Part shown: positions 28,101 through 37,179 of the stretch, piece by piece
Layout of the letters: the number at the start of each line of letters is the position of its first letter
Numbering within the stretch: position 1 is the first letter of the stretch
Assembly: GCF_014831675.1 (NCBI RefSeq)
Contig: NZ_VJXY01000021.1
Location: 1-64,000, forward strand
DNA: 64,000 bases
DNA from: Komarekiella delphini-convector SJRDD-AB1
Lineage (GTDB): Bacteria > Cyanobacteriota > Cyanobacteriia > Cyanobacteriales > Nostocaceae
Direction of reading: 5' to 3'
Translations under genes and position numbers: made by a program
Notes under the pieces: model-generated
What the model saw: the letters and a program-made list of their open reading frames with translations, nothing else
The model's database searches: none
Told to the model about the DNA's origin: nothing

Positions 28101-30603
28101 CTGCTAAAACTAGTTGATGGTGGGAATTTAAGTTAGCAATGGTAACTTGAGGGAAATTCTTGATTAGTTCTGTAACCTGACTAACATCCCCTTTCACCGC
28201 CAGCATAGCTCCCGCATCAAATTGGGGATTGGGTGCAGCCATAGCTTGACCCCTAGCTTTGACTAGGAAGAAGTAATCTTCTTCACTCAAAACGCCCGCA
28301 GCCCACAAAGCCGTCAGTTCTCCAAAGCTATGTCCGGCGACAAAATCTGGTGCAAATCCAGCTTGTTGCAATAGCTTGTACAGACCAACGCTGAAAGCGG
28401 CGATCGCAGGCTGTGCATATTCTGTCAGTTGTAATCTTTCTAACTGGGCAGCCTTTTGATTTGAATCGAAGACAGGAGCAGGGAAAACGACCTCTGAAAG
28501 AGGATGCAAACCATCTTGGCGCAACAGACTGTCCATTTCAGCATAAATCTGCTGCAAGTCAGGAAAGTTTATCAAGATTTCCCGACCCATCTCCAAATAT
28601 TGCGAACCTTGTCCAGAAAACAGCGCTACTACCTTACCTTTTGTCGTCATCCCAGTTTTGCGGTAGTAAATTCCTTGAGGATGCTCCCAGGATTCTGCTT
28701 GCAGTTTGTTTGTCAGCCAGTCAATACTTGTTTGCAATAAGTCACAAGCCTGTGCAAGAGAATTAGCAACAAACCCAACTCTGGCATTGGCGACAGGAAT
28801 TTCTAAAGATTTACACGCCGAAACCAGTTCTGCATAATTGCGTTTTCCTGTATCAGATTGCAATTGAAGTTGGACTTCTTGAGCGCGCGATAATAACTGC
28901 TCAGGTGTTGGTGCAAATAAAAGCACCTGCTGGGAACTGTTGTGTAAACGATAGGAACTCGCTACCGCCGTTTTGGAAAGTGACCCTTTTTCTTTGGGAG
29001 ACACTGGGCGGGAGCTTTTGTATTCTTCTAGAACAACATGATAATTTGTGCCACCAAAACCAAAAGAACTTACCCCTGCACGTCTTGGTTGGTCATCGGT
29101 GTGAATCCAAGGCCTCGTTTCTGTATTTAAATAAAATGGAGAGCTATCAATTTTCAGTTTCGGGTGCGGTTTGGTGATGTTAATTGTCGGTGGCAATACT
29201 TTGTGGTGTAAAGCCAAAGCCGTTTTGATCAAACTTGCTGCACCCGCAGCCGCTTTTGTATGTCCAATCTGTGATTTAACAGTTCCTAAAGCAATATATT
29301 GTTTTCGGGGATTGTTTTCGCCAAAAACCTCTTTTATAGATAAGAATTCAGTTGGATCTCCCACCATCGTGCCTGTGCCATGTGCTTCAACTAAACTGAC
29401 ACTCGCAGGCGAAAATCCTGCATCTTCATAAGCACGATGCAAGGCTTTGACTTGACCTTCTGAACTCGGCGCATAGATGCTTTTATAACGACCGTCGCTG
29501 GAAGTACCAATACCTTTGATGACTGCATAAATTCGGTCATTGTCTCGCTCGGCATCCTCAAGGCGCTTCAGCACCAACATCCCGACACCTTCACCCATCA
29601 TCATCCCATCGGATTCGGCATCGAAAGGTTTAACATTCTCGCCTGGGGAAACAGCAGGAGTTTTACTAAAACACATATAGGCAAAAATCGAGTTGTCGGT
29701 GTCAACACCGCCAGTCAGCATCATATCGGCTCGATGCTCGGTTAGCTCACTCACAGCCATTTTGAGAGCACTTAATGAACTAGCACAGGCGGCATCTACT
29801 ACACAGTTAGTTCCCCCTAAATCCAAACGATTGGCAATTCGTCCAGCAACTACGTTGGCTAGCATTCCGGGGAAGGCGTTTTCTTCCCATTGCACATATG
29901 CACTTTTGATTTTCTCGACAATTTTTTGCGTATCTTCATCGGATAAGCCGCTGCTTTTGAGAACTTTTTCCCAAACCGGATATTGCAATCTTGCACCCAA
30001 TGGAACCGCCAACTGCCTTCCTGTTGCTGCACCCAAAATCACCCCAGTGCGTTGGCGATTAAACTGTCGGGATTCGCCATAACCTGCATCTTCAATTGCT
30101 GCTTTAGCAACAACTAAACCTAACAACTGCGAAATATCCGTGACTTCCAAGATATTGGGCGGAAGCCCAAATTCCAGCGGATTAAAGTCAATTTCGGGGA
30201 TAAATCCACCTCGTTTGCAGTAGGTTTTATCAGGTGTTCTGGGGTTGGGATCGTAATAATCTTCTATGCTCCAACGCGAAGGGGGCACATCAGTAATACA
30301 ATCAACTTTTTGAACAATCTTTTCCCAATATTCTTGTAAATTTTTGGATTGCGGGAATATCGAAGCCATGCCGATAATCGCAATATGGCTTTGTTGCTGT
30401 TGTGTAGTGACTTTGGTGCTGAGGGGTGCATTTTCAACCATAATTTTTTTCACCTGTATGAGCTTGAGCAGGGACTTCTCACAGTTGCTCACTTCATCTT
30501 GCAACTGTGCTAAAACAGCTTCAACTCTAGAAGCAGCCATGACTTCATCTTCACTATCGTGCTTGTGAAATTGTAGATATTTTGAGATCACTTCCTCAAT
30601 CAA
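25147..30603 (-). CDS. PfaA/HglE-like iterative polyketide/PUFA synthase (KS-AT-ACP-ACP-KR N-half)
   Basis: 1818 residues. Domains: KS about 70-530 (Cys273 in DAACASS, EAHGTGT, GHTKAAAG, all intact); AT about 640-940 (Ser759 in GHSFGE); a Gln-rich helical region about 1150-1270 with a duplicated helix motif; a Pro/Thr linker with a 48-residue tandem duplication; two near-identical ACPs with Ser1392 and Ser1512 in GIDSIKR; then the structural subdomain of a ketoreductase (FGLTKTLRWEWP and AYGSQGRVTLV). It ends VISH at a stop inside a heptamer repeat, where PfaA/HglE proteins continue into the catalytic KR. The start is TTG at 30603; an ATG at 30540 is the alternative. It builds the acyl chain from malonyl units. 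Confidence 0.93.
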   Translation of the reverse strand: MIEEVISKYLQFHKHDSEDEVMAASRVEAVLAQLQDEVSNCEKSLLKLIQVKKIMVENAPLSTKVTTQQQQSHIAIIGMASIFPQSKNLQEYWEKIVQKVDCITDVPPSRWSIEDYYDPNPRTPDKTYCKRGGFIPEIDFNPLEFGLPPNILEVTDISQLLGLVVAKAAIEDAGYGESRQFNRQRTGVILGAATGRQLAVPLGARLQYPVWEKVLKSSGLSDEDTQKIVEKIKSAYVQWEENAFPGMLANVVAGRIANRLDLGGTNCVVDAACASSLSALKMAVSELTEHRADMMLTGGVDTDNSIFAYMCFSKTPAVSPGENVKPFDAESDGMMMGEGVGMLVLKRLEDAERDNDRIYAVIKGIGTSSDGRYKSIYAPSSEGQVKALHRAYEDAGFSPASVSLVEAHGTGTMVGDPTEFLSIKEVFGENNPRKQYIALGTVKSQIGHTKAAAGAASLIKTALALHHKVLPPTINITKPHPKLKIDSSPFYLNTETRPWIHTDDQPRRAGVSSFGFGGTNYHVVLEEYKSSRPVSPKEKGSLSKTAVASSYRLHNSSQQVLLFAPTPEQLLSRAQEVQLQLQSDTGKRNYAELVSACKSLEIPVANARVGFVANSLAQACDLLQTSIDWLTNKLQAESWEHPQGIYYRKTGMTTKGKVVALFSGQGSQYLEMGREILINFPDLQQIYAEMDSLLRQDGLHPLSEVVFPAPVFDSNQKAAQLERLQLTEYAQPAIAAFSVGLYKLLQQAGFAPDFVAGHSFGELTALWAAGVLSEEDYFFLVKARGQAMAAPNPQFDAGAMLAVKGDVSQVTELIKNFPQVTIANLNSHHQLVLAGTKAEIAKVQEVLKTQGFSTVLLGVSAAFHTPLVAHAQKPFAKAIEKVVFKQPQIPVYTNVTGKPYPSDPQVIQKVLKEHLRNQVLFKQEIENIYAEGGSCFIEFGPRSILTSLVKDILSDRPHIAVALNANSSKDSDRTLREAVVQLRVAGLPLLNFDPYQLESQISEVSPNQLLNVRLDSTNYVSEKTKQSFEKALQNGHQVKLPVSNGKKPTILIEDIATDFLTTPNPTMEILSQSPRLLADNGSGSSTRWLTNQLEPIKSKAVNGGAKSVNNEQSEELDINPPQPSSENSQRAIDSLEYTLIEFNRHQRSVLQVHEQSLKHQTEYTKTFFQLMQQQQSLWGNGKFTEQQAQTQQLALSSSERNIMRFHDHQAETLRVHEEYLNYQQEYTKNFFQLLQKQYEQQLLGNVTNYHAVSAPPLLPEDQSVLVVESNDFNTNSERISTNGDGAKPVQDNQTAIATAAPVPTTINQATLSQTLLNVSNSELVSTNDDGTNHQAKPVHNQTAIATFAPVPTTIDPATLSQTLLNVISDKTGYPIEMLEMDMDMEADLGIDSIKRVEILGALQEMYPDLPKGNVEELGELRTIAQVVEYLQSRTSPIVSLEVQNLAANELDEESTKSPVNEIVTFNTETEIAITNDADLSQALLTITSDKTGYPVEMLELDMDMEADLGIDSIKRVEILGAMQEMYPNLPKPNVEDLGELRTIGQIVDYLQQLVGGEKKKSEHEFEQPPQIIQNIPRCPVKLKTLPPSDYLDFSLPEGYVGLITDDGSLTTSKLAHSLIEQGWKVVVLSFPQSLIPQRSPLTEGVTRVTLENLSEEHLQQQLTAIATHYGAIGAFIHLHPVFTTNHTGTVPYLEPEKAIVKHVFLIAKHLKQSLNEAARYGRSCFCTVAHLDGAFGLEYKVNFGAIGAGLFGLTKTLRWEWPKVFTRAIDLSPNLDPKQSAQHILAELHDPNLYISEVAYGSQGRVTLVADNNIVISH
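26505..26785. repeat. 144-bp in-frame tandem duplication in the synthase linker
   Basis: The block starting TGACATTGAGCAGAGTTTGAC at 26505 recurs at 26649, a spacing of 144 bases or 48 codons, and similarity continues to about 26785 (AGTTGTTGGTACAGGGGC and GGCGATCGCAGTCTGGTTAT occur in both). It lies in the linker just before the first ACP of the synthase. Differences are few, so the duplication looks recent. Confidence 0.85.
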
Positions 30604-30884
30604 TGAGGTAAATTGAAATTAGATTTAGGGGAAATACTTCTGTTGACAAATAAGTTGTGGATGGTTTCAAGGCTATAACATCAATTATTGAGCAGCTTGA
30701 GCTTGGATAGTTTCATGCAGAAGACTTATCCTACTTAGTGTCATCCTATTAAATTGTCACTTGCGCTTATACTAGATTGGTTAGTTATACATCGCAATTG
30801 ATATGCAACTTACATGCAACTGAATCTGTCCTTCTAAATAAAATGTTTGTTCATAATTTTGTCGGTGATTTCAAATTAACAGTG

Positions 30885-31235
30885 CTAAGTTTGGGTTTGC
30901 TCATCTACCGATGATGATTGGGTATCTGGATCATCATCTGTATTACAAACTTCTATAGAATTGCTTTCAAAATTGGGTTTTTCATCTCTTTTCCCTATTA
31001 TCGCCTGGCGCTGAACAGCAGCTAATAGCTTTCGCTCAAATTCACTAATACTAATTCCAAGCTCAGAAGCAGTTTTAGTTTTCCATTCTTCTAGCTCAAA
31101 ATCATGATAATTGAGCCATTCATGCACCACAAGGCGGGCCATCTCAGCTTTGCGAAGAGTCTGGCGGGCTGCATGAAAAATCAGCCGCTGGTTATCAAAG
31201 CTTGGCAATGAGAGCATGAATCGCTGTAGTTTCAT
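30885..31235 (-). CDS. Small hypothetical protein upstream of the synthase
   Basis: 116 residues, no membrane segment. The N-terminal 85 residues look helical and basic (AARQTLRKAEMARLVVHEWL, ELGISISEFERKLLAAVQRQA). The last 30 are acidic and Ser/Thr/Asp-rich (DDDPDTQSSSVDEQTQT). I do not recognise a family. It is encoded on the same strand as the synthase and ends about 280 bases before it, so it may be the first gene of the transcription unit or a small regulatory partner. The reading frame, composition and position support a real gene, but there is no functional evidence. Confidence 0.6.
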   Translation of the reverse strand: MKLQRFMLSLPSFDNQRLIFHAARQTLRKAEMARLVVHEWLNYHDFELEEWKTKTASELGISISEFERKLLAAVQRQAIIGKRDEKPNFESNSIEVCNTDDDPDTQSSSVDEQTQT

Positions 31236-32315
31236 TTTGTCTGAGGTCTTTGGGGCGATCGCTGTTACTCACATAGCTATAAAACTCTTATTTATTAGTA
31301 TGTCATACAGTAGTAATTAATTACAAAAGTTGCATACAAATTGCATCTATCTTAATTTATATCCTGATTATCAACTATTGAGACTACTAAGAAAATAATT
31401 TAGATCAAAGTAAGCTGATGCTGCACATAATTTCAGTCAATTATTGGGAAGTTACATAAGTTATATGTATTGGTTACACAAGAGTAAAATTTATTAACAA
31501 AAAATTTTCCTAATCTATAAATTAATTTACGAGGTTCATCAGCTTAACTTTGTTGAAATTAGCATTTTCAAACATTTCCCAGCCAACCTCTATCTAAACT
31601 TGAATTTCTTGACTATTAAAAGTACAAAGTATAAGAAACGACAATATGCTCTTAAGAGCAGCTTTAGTAACATATTAGACAAGTTTTATCTGATAATGAA
31701 CTGTGTATAAGAAAGTATTAAGCAATAAAATGTCTTATGTTTACATCTATCCGAAAGTTGATTTATTTTAAATTGACATACATAGCAATCAATTATTTCT
31801 TTTTTTTGGTAAAATTTTTATTTATAGAGGACAATATTTTGCAGCAATGTAAAGTTAGCCACTAGTAACTATATCTAAAGAATGACAACTAATATGAGCA
31901 ATAAACTATATACCATATCCCTTGTAAGCTACACCAATTCTTTTGAGATATCATTTAAAAGCGCGGACAAAATACGGTTAATTACAACAGTATAAAGTGA
32001 CAAGCTATCACCACTATTTAGCTAATTTTATCGGACATAATGTTAGTTATTTAGTATCTAATCTGTTGCATATGGGTTGCAATTGAGTATCAATCAGTTT
32101 ATCGTATGTGATTAAATCAAGGAATTCCATACTGTTCGATTAACACAATGAATAGATGGAAAGATTAGGAGAATAAAAATATTAAATTCACCTGATTAAT
32201 TCATCACTTTTTACATTTTTAACCGCACAGTATTGTAATACGAGCTAATGCGATAAACCGTCTTGTATCAAGCGTTCTGCGTGATTTGTCTTACACGATA
32301 TAAGGGCTTGCTGGC
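31236..32315. other. 1.1-kb AT-rich divergent intergenic region
   Basis: No ORF worth calling. This is the longest repeat-poor gap in the window and separates the minus-strand lipid locus from the plus-strand small regulator-like gene. It must hold the promoter of at least one of them. I see many AT-rich hexamers but no site that I would single out. Confidence 0.5.
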
Positions 32316-32639
32316 ATGAGACTATCTGAGCTAGATCCACTCATACCGCTAACTGAGTTAAGAAATGAACTCCTTAAGTTGCCAAAAGGCTACTCGTTTT
32401 ATGAAGAAGAACTGGTAGACTTTTTATCCCGACGAAGATGGCCTGAGAGCAATCGTCGCATTGACCGGACAACTTTCTGGCGGTGGAGAAATGACAATGG
32501 AATTGAGCATCAAAAAGTATTCAGCAGATTGGATATCTTGAAACTCTGCCAAATTTGCGATCACTATCGCATAGATGGGACTCGCAACGAATACTTAGCG
32601 ATCATGAAAAAGAGCAAAGAAGTAGTATTAAACAAGTAA
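32316..32639 (+). CDS. Small putative DNA-binding (MerR-like wHTH) protein
   Basis: 107 residues, basic. The central segment RIDRTTFWRWRNDNGI followed by FSRLDILKLCQICDHY resembles the helix-turn-helix plus wing of small MerR-like or excisionase-like DNA-binding proteins: a residue set choosing a target, then a Gly, then a helix that starts after a Ser/Arg. It is divergent from the synthase locus across a 1.1-kb gap and precedes the DevBCA operon. That position suits a local regulator, but neither the DNA-binding nor the target is shown. No paralogue is visible in the window. Confidence 0.6.
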   Translation: MRLSELDPLIPLTELRNELLKLPKGYSFYEEELVDFLSRRRWPESNRRIDRTTFWRWRNDNGIEHQKVFSRLDILKLCQICDHYRIDGTRNEYLAIMKKSKEVVLNK

Positions 32640-33483
32640 AGATACATCTGGTTAGACGCATAAAGTACCAAATAGCTCTACTAAAAGTCGATTTTGCTAA
32701 CGGATTGATGGATACTTTTTCGATAGTTCCATCTTCCGAGCTTTTTCTTTGCCAACAATTTAGACCGGATGTTATAAAAAGGCGTCGGGAAAACCCATTT
32801 CTTCTCGGTAGGTGATGAAAGATGCTCCAATGCCGTTGACGGTTGACGGTTAACAGTTAACAGTCTTTCGTGTTATCCCATCACCTTTTAGGGGTGGGAT
32901 AAGCCTAACAGGCAATGCTATAAAGTGTACTTTATCTTCTGTCTTGCTTGAAAATCTACTTTCATCCTGCGTTGTCAAGGTAGTTTATGGGCATCTCTTG
33001 CATATAGCAATTCTCACTTGGGTTAGATACAGAAATTTCACCAAGAGGTCTAAGGGAAAAGCATTTATCCCTTCTCCTTTCCCCAAAATCCATACAGTTG
33101 TATTGCACAGAATTTTAAACCGCTATAGAGTGAGAGATTCCCCGTTATTTGTGTCGTTCAAGTTGCTCTAAATATTCAAACAACGCAGTCAGTAATTCAA
33201 AACTCTCACTTCAAAATACAAAAATCGGCATTGCTGAATTTGAATATGAAGTTTAAAAATCAACTCTTCTCAACTCTTACTCTCTGTGGCTCTGTCTTGG
33301 AAAGTTCTGTTCGCCGGAAGCCGGCGCACCCTGCGGGAAGCAAGCTACAGACTTTCCGCTGCGTGATACAAATTCATATTTCTACTCAGCAACGCCCAAA
33401 AAGAAGTCTAATCGCTGGGAATTAGTGATTAGAACTTCAAAAGTAGCTTGTTGTTAGACATCGCTAACTTGGAAGGCATGATT
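32640..33483. repeat. Repeat-dense gap before the DevBCA operon
   Basis: No gene supported. It contains heptamer-type repeats near 32835 (TTGACGGTTGACGGTTAACAG), a left end resembling the MITE of 25028 (ATAGCAATTCTCACTTGGG, from 33005) and a GC-rich palindromic Nostoc repeat at 33309-33363 (GTTCGCCGGAAGCCGGCGCACC). The promoter of the exporter operon should be at its right end. Confidence 0.6.
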
Positions 33484-34677
33484 ATGGTACACAAACAAAA
33501 GCAATCATTCATAAAACCAGCAGGTTGGCCGTCGATAATTTTGGCAGCTGCGCTGGCTGTAGCAACTGGTGCAGTCTCTATCTATAGCTTTTCACGATTT
33601 CAAAACTCTATATTAAACCCTCCAGCACCTACCCCAACTAGCCTTCCTACTATGGCTGCTGTTGCTGCTTTAGGACGTTTAGAACCGCAAGGGGAAGTTA
33701 TTCGTCTTTCAGCCCCCGATTCCCAAGCGGGTGTTCGAGTTGCAAAACTCCTGGTAAACAAAGGAGACAAAGTGCGTCGAGGGCAAATAGTTGCAATTCT
33801 TGATAGTTACGATACTCGGCTTGCAGCCTTAGAAAAAGCCCGAAAACAAGTCTTAGTCGCCCAAGCTAGTCTCAACCAAGTAAAAGCGGGAGCGAAAGCT
33901 GGAGATATCTCTGCACAACAAGCAACAATTGCTCGTTTGGAAGCTGAGTTAAATGGTGAAACTTCTGCACAACAAGCAACCATCGCTCGTATAGCAGCAG
34001 AATTGCGTAATGCTGAAAGCGAAAATCAGCGATATCAGCAGTTATATAAAGAAGGTGCAATTTCATCTTCCGACTCAGACGCTAGGCGTTTGCGAGTCGA
34101 GACTGTTCAACAGCAACTCAACGAAGCCAAAGCTTCCCTGAATCGCACTATTGAAACTATTCAAAAGCAGTTAAGCGAAGCCAAAGCCAAGCTCAAGAGT
34201 ATTGCTGAAATCCGTCCCACCGATATACAAGCAGCACAAGCTGATGTTAACAGTGCGATCGCCTCAGTGAAACAAGCTCAGGCAGACTGGGATTTAAGTA
34301 TTGTGCGATCGCCTCTAGCAGGACAAATCCTAAAAATTAATACTTGGCCCGGAGAAATTATTGGCAGTGCGGGAATAGCTGACTTAGGTCGCACACAGCA
34401 GATGTATGTAGTAGCAGAAGTCTATGAAACTGATATCAAAAAAGTGCGTCTAGGTCAGTCTGCTACTATTACTAGCGATGCCTTCTCAGGAAAACTACGA
34501 GGAACAGTCACAGATATCGGTTTGCAAGTTGGTAAACAAAATATTTTTAGTAACAATTTACAGTCAGACACAGATAATAAAGTTGTTGATGTAAAAATTC
34601 GCATCAATAACTTAGCAGAGAATCAACAAGTTGCTGCTCTTACTGAATTACAAGTGCAGGTACTCATTGATATCTAA
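33484..34677 (+). CDS. devB: DevB-type membrane fusion protein (HlyD family)
   Basis: Periplasmic adaptor of a DevBCA ATP-driven efflux pump. Residues about 15-35 form the single N-terminal membrane anchor. GRLEPQGEVIRLSAP opens the first barrel/lipoyl half (GDKVRRGQIVAILD), a long coiled-coil hairpin rich in Gln/Ala/Glu follows (about 95-255), then the lipoyl second half (IVRSPLAGQILKINTWPGE) and a beta-barrel (YVVAEVYETDIKKVRLGQ). I chose the ATG at 33484 because GGAAGG lies 7 bases before it. In Anabaena DevBCA with the TolC-like HgdD exports heterocyst glycolipids; this copy beside an hgl-like locus probably exports a related lipid. Confidence 0.88.
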   Translation: MVHKQKQSFIKPAGWPSIILAAALAVATGAVSIYSFSRFQNSILNPPAPTPTSLPTMAAVAALGRLEPQGEVIRLSAPDSQAGVRVAKLLVNKGDKVRRGQIVAILDSYDTRLAALEKARKQVLVAQASLNQVKAGAKAGDISAQQATIARLEAELNGETSAQQATIARIAAELRNAESENQRYQQLYKEGAISSSDSDARRLRVETVQQQLNEAKASLNRTIETIQKQLSEAKAKLKSIAEIRPTDIQAAQADVNSAIASVKQAQADWDLSIVRSPLAGQILKINTWPGEIIGSAGIADLGRTQQMYVVAEVYETDIKKVRLGQSATITSDAFSGKLRGTVTDIGLQVGKQNIFSNNLQSDTDNKVVDVKIRINNLAENQQVAALTELQVQVLIDI

Positions 34678-34862
34678 ACTCCTGAAATAACTTGATAGTG
34701 TGGGAAAAACTTAAAGGGTAAAAGGTAAGGGATAAATTTTAGCCTTTTCCTTTTTCTTTTCCCCATTAACCAAAATGTGGGTAATGACATTGCACTGTAC
34801 TCAACATAACAATTCAAGTATTTTGACCAACATTCTAATCTGCATCATTTGAGGTTTACAAG

Positions 34863-36035
34863 ATGATTCTCAATATACCTCTAGCTTGGCTGCAACTGTC
34901 ACGGCAAAAGGCTCGCTTTCTTGTAGCTTTAGCTGGTATCGCCTTTGTCGCAGTTTTGATGTTTATGCAAATTGGTTTCCAAGATGCCCTTTATGCTAGT
35001 GCTACAAAGCTGCATAGAAATCTTCAAGGAGATTTATTTATCATCAGTGCCCAATATAAATCTTTGACATCTAATCAAAGCTTTCCTCGTTGGCGTTTGT
35101 ATCAAGCATTAGGCGTTGATGGGGTAGAATCAGTTAGCCCTTTATACATGCAATTTGCTAAGCTAAAAAATCCAATTAATGGTCTAAAGTTTCCGCTATA
35201 TGTGATTGGATTTGATCCAGTTAGATCAGTTTTTAAATCTCCAGATGTTCAACAGAGTTATAAGTTATTACAAAACCCTAGAATAGTTTTATTCGACCGT
35301 GCTGCTAGACCAGAGTTTGGAGCGATCGCTCAAGATTTTGAGCAGGGCAAAAATGTGAATGTTGAAATATTCAGCTACACTGCATTAGTTGGCTATAAAG
35401 TTAAAATTGGAGGCTTATTTACCCTAGGGCCTTCCTTTGGAGTTGATGGCAACTTAATTGTTAGTTCCTCAACTTTTCTCAGAATCTTTCAAGATCGTTC
35501 AGTACAAAATATAGATATAGGATTAATTACACTCAAACCCGATGCCGACCCCAAAAAAGTTTTAGCAACTTTATCAGCTAGCTTACCCAAAGATGTTATG
35601 GTTGTTACCCGCAACGATTTTATTACATTTGAAAAAAACTATTGGACTCTCAGAACACCTATTGGATTTGTATTTAATCTGATGGTAATAATGGGGTTTG
35701 TTGTTGGTGTAATAGTCGTCTATCAAATTCTTTATAGCAATATTTCCACTCATTTAGCTGAATATGCAACCTTAAAAGCAATGGGCTTTAAAAATAAATA
35801 TCTGCTGAATGTAGTTTTTCAACAAGCTTTAATCTTAGCATCTCTGGGTTATATTCCAGGTTTTGCTATATCCATAGCTCTGTATGATGTGGCAAAAAAT
35901 GCTACTAAATTACCAGTTATTATGAGTTCAGATAAAGCAGCTATAGTATTGATTTCTGCAATCATAATGTGCTTAACTTCTGGATTTTTGTCTACAAAAA
36001 AACTACGAAATGTAGACCCAGCAGATATTTTTTAG
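34863..36035 (+). CDS. devC: DevC-type ABC permease (FtsX/MacB family)
   Basis: 390 residues with the typical layout: one N-terminal membrane helix (about 18-38), a large extracytoplasmic domain (40-265) and three C-terminal helices (270-295, 315-345, 355-375), the FtsX-like pattern. The opening IPLAWLQLSRQKARFLVALAGIAF is characteristic of DevC. GAGG lies 8 bases before the ATG. It is encoded between the adaptor and the ATPase, and only 24 bases separate it from the latter. It forms the inner-membrane part of the exporter that drives a lipid or glycolipid toward an outer-membrane TolC channel. Confidence 0.9.
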   Translation: MILNIPLAWLQLSRQKARFLVALAGIAFVAVLMFMQIGFQDALYASATKLHRNLQGDLFIISAQYKSLTSNQSFPRWRLYQALGVDGVESVSPLYMQFAKLKNPINGLKFPLYVIGFDPVRSVFKSPDVQQSYKLLQNPRIVLFDRAARPEFGAIAQDFEQGKNVNVEIFSYTALVGYKVKIGGLFTLGPSFGVDGNLIVSSSTFLRIFQDRSVQNIDIGLITLKPDADPKKVLATLSASLPKDVMVVTRNDFITFEKNYWTLRTPIGFVFNLMVIMGFVVGVIVVYQILYSNISTHLAEYATLKAMGFKNKYLLNVVFQQALILASLGYIPGFAISIALYDVAKNATKLPVIMSSDKAAIVLISAIIMCLTSGFLSTKKLRNVDPADIF

Positions 36036-36059
36036 CTTGATGTTTATCTTGATAAAATA

Positions 36060-36749
36060 ATGAAACCAAAGTTTATTGTTGACATCAAAAATCTGAATCA
36101 ATATTTTGGCAAAAAAACATTACGAAGTCAAATCCTATTTGATATTAATTTTAGGATCAAATATGGAGAAATTGTAATTATGACTGGGCCATCAGGCTCA
36201 GGAAAAACAACCTTACTAACTTTAATTGGTGGGCTACGTTCTGTCCAAGAGGGAAGTCTTGAATTTCTAGGTCAGGAGCTTTATGGAGCCAGTGATGAGC
36301 AATTAGTAAAAGTACGTCGCCATATCGGCTATATTTTCCAAGCTCATAACTTGCTAGATTTCTTAACAGCCCGACAGAATGTTCAAATGTCTCTTGAATT
36401 ACACAAATCTATTCCCGAATTAGAAGCTTGTAGTAAGTCTGAAGCGATGCTTAATGCCGTTGATTTAGGGAATCGAATTAATTATTACCCACATGATCTC
36501 TCAGGAGGACAAAAGCAACGAGTAGCTATCGCTCGCGCTTTAGTCAGTCATCCTAAATTAGTATTAGCTGATGAACCTACTGCTGCTTTAGATAGCAAGT
36601 CAGGTCGAGATGTTGTTAACTTAATGCAGCAATTAGCTAAAGAACAGAATTGCGCCATTTTAATGGTTACTCACGACAATCGAATTTTAGATATTGCCGA
36701 TCGCATAATTCACATGGAAGATGGCCATCTGATTAAAGAAGTTTTGTAA
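36060..36749 (+). CDS. devA: DevA-type ABC ATPase
   Basis: 229 residues, a complete nucleotide-binding domain of the LolD/MacB-like class: Walker A GPSGSGKTT at about 41-49, Q-loop IFQAHNLL, signature LSGGQKQRVAIARAL, Walker B LVLADEPTAALD and H-loop VTHDNR. It is the last gene of the DevBCA operon and powers the FtsX-type permease. The assignment as DevA rests on operon structure and on the DevB/DevC partners; Nostoc genomes carry several such operons. Confidence 0.92.
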   Translation: MKPKFIVDIKNLNQYFGKKTLRSQILFDINFRIKYGEIVIMTGPSGSGKTTLLTLIGGLRSVQEGSLEFLGQELYGASDEQLVKVRRHIGYIFQAHNLLDFLTARQNVQMSLELHKSIPELEACSKSEAMLNAVDLGNRINYYPHDLSGGQKQRVAIARALVSHPKLVLADEPTAALDSKSGRDVVNLMQQLAKEQNCAILMVTHDNRILDIADRIIHMEDGHLIKEVL

Positions 36750-37179
36750 CTCTAAATAGGATGATCCTAAAAGTTTGTGTATTCCGCTTGTATCCAGGGT
36801 AACAACCTACTTATAACAAGGAGCCAGAGAAAACTGTGAAGGTCAGCTTCCACCATAGACGCGGCTAAACCTTCTCTTGGCAATGCACTGGCTCCTCCTA
36901 ACTTCTAATTTGTTCTTCTTCAATAAAAATATTCCTGAAGTCTCAGGTAGAACACATCTGGAGTATGAGGTTATGTGTTCACAGGTAATAGAAAATATAA
37001 AAGTAGTTTTAAATAAAGTTATAGAAATGATAATTTATAGTAAGCAAAAGCATATCCTGATAAAGTTGTTTTAAAGTATTATATAAATCTAGCTTAATCA
37101 TGCGATCGCTCATATTTATCATATTTATTTTATGAAAGTCATCTTCTAACTAATTAAAAATTCGTAATTATTGTATAAT
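36750..37179. other. Gap after devA with a large hairpin
   Basis: GGAGCCAG (36820-36827) is the exact complement of CTGGCTCC (36888-36895), with AGAAAACTGTGAAGG and CCTTCTCTTGG giving further partial pairing inside. The structure is a 76-base palindromic repeat downstream of devA and may act as transcript end or processing site. No gene is seen in the rest. Confidence 0.5.

Noticed and set aside
4527-30603. Calling this the true heterocyst glycolipid (hgl) locus
   Set aside because: The HglB-type thioester reductase is absent, and the condensation-fold enzyme, TubC protein, methyltransferases and SyrD exporter are foreign to it; only a related pathway is supported.
32555-32815. 86-codon plus-strand ORF overlapping the HTH-like gene
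   Set aside because: It overlaps a better frame, changes to repeat DNA at its end and has no ribosome site.
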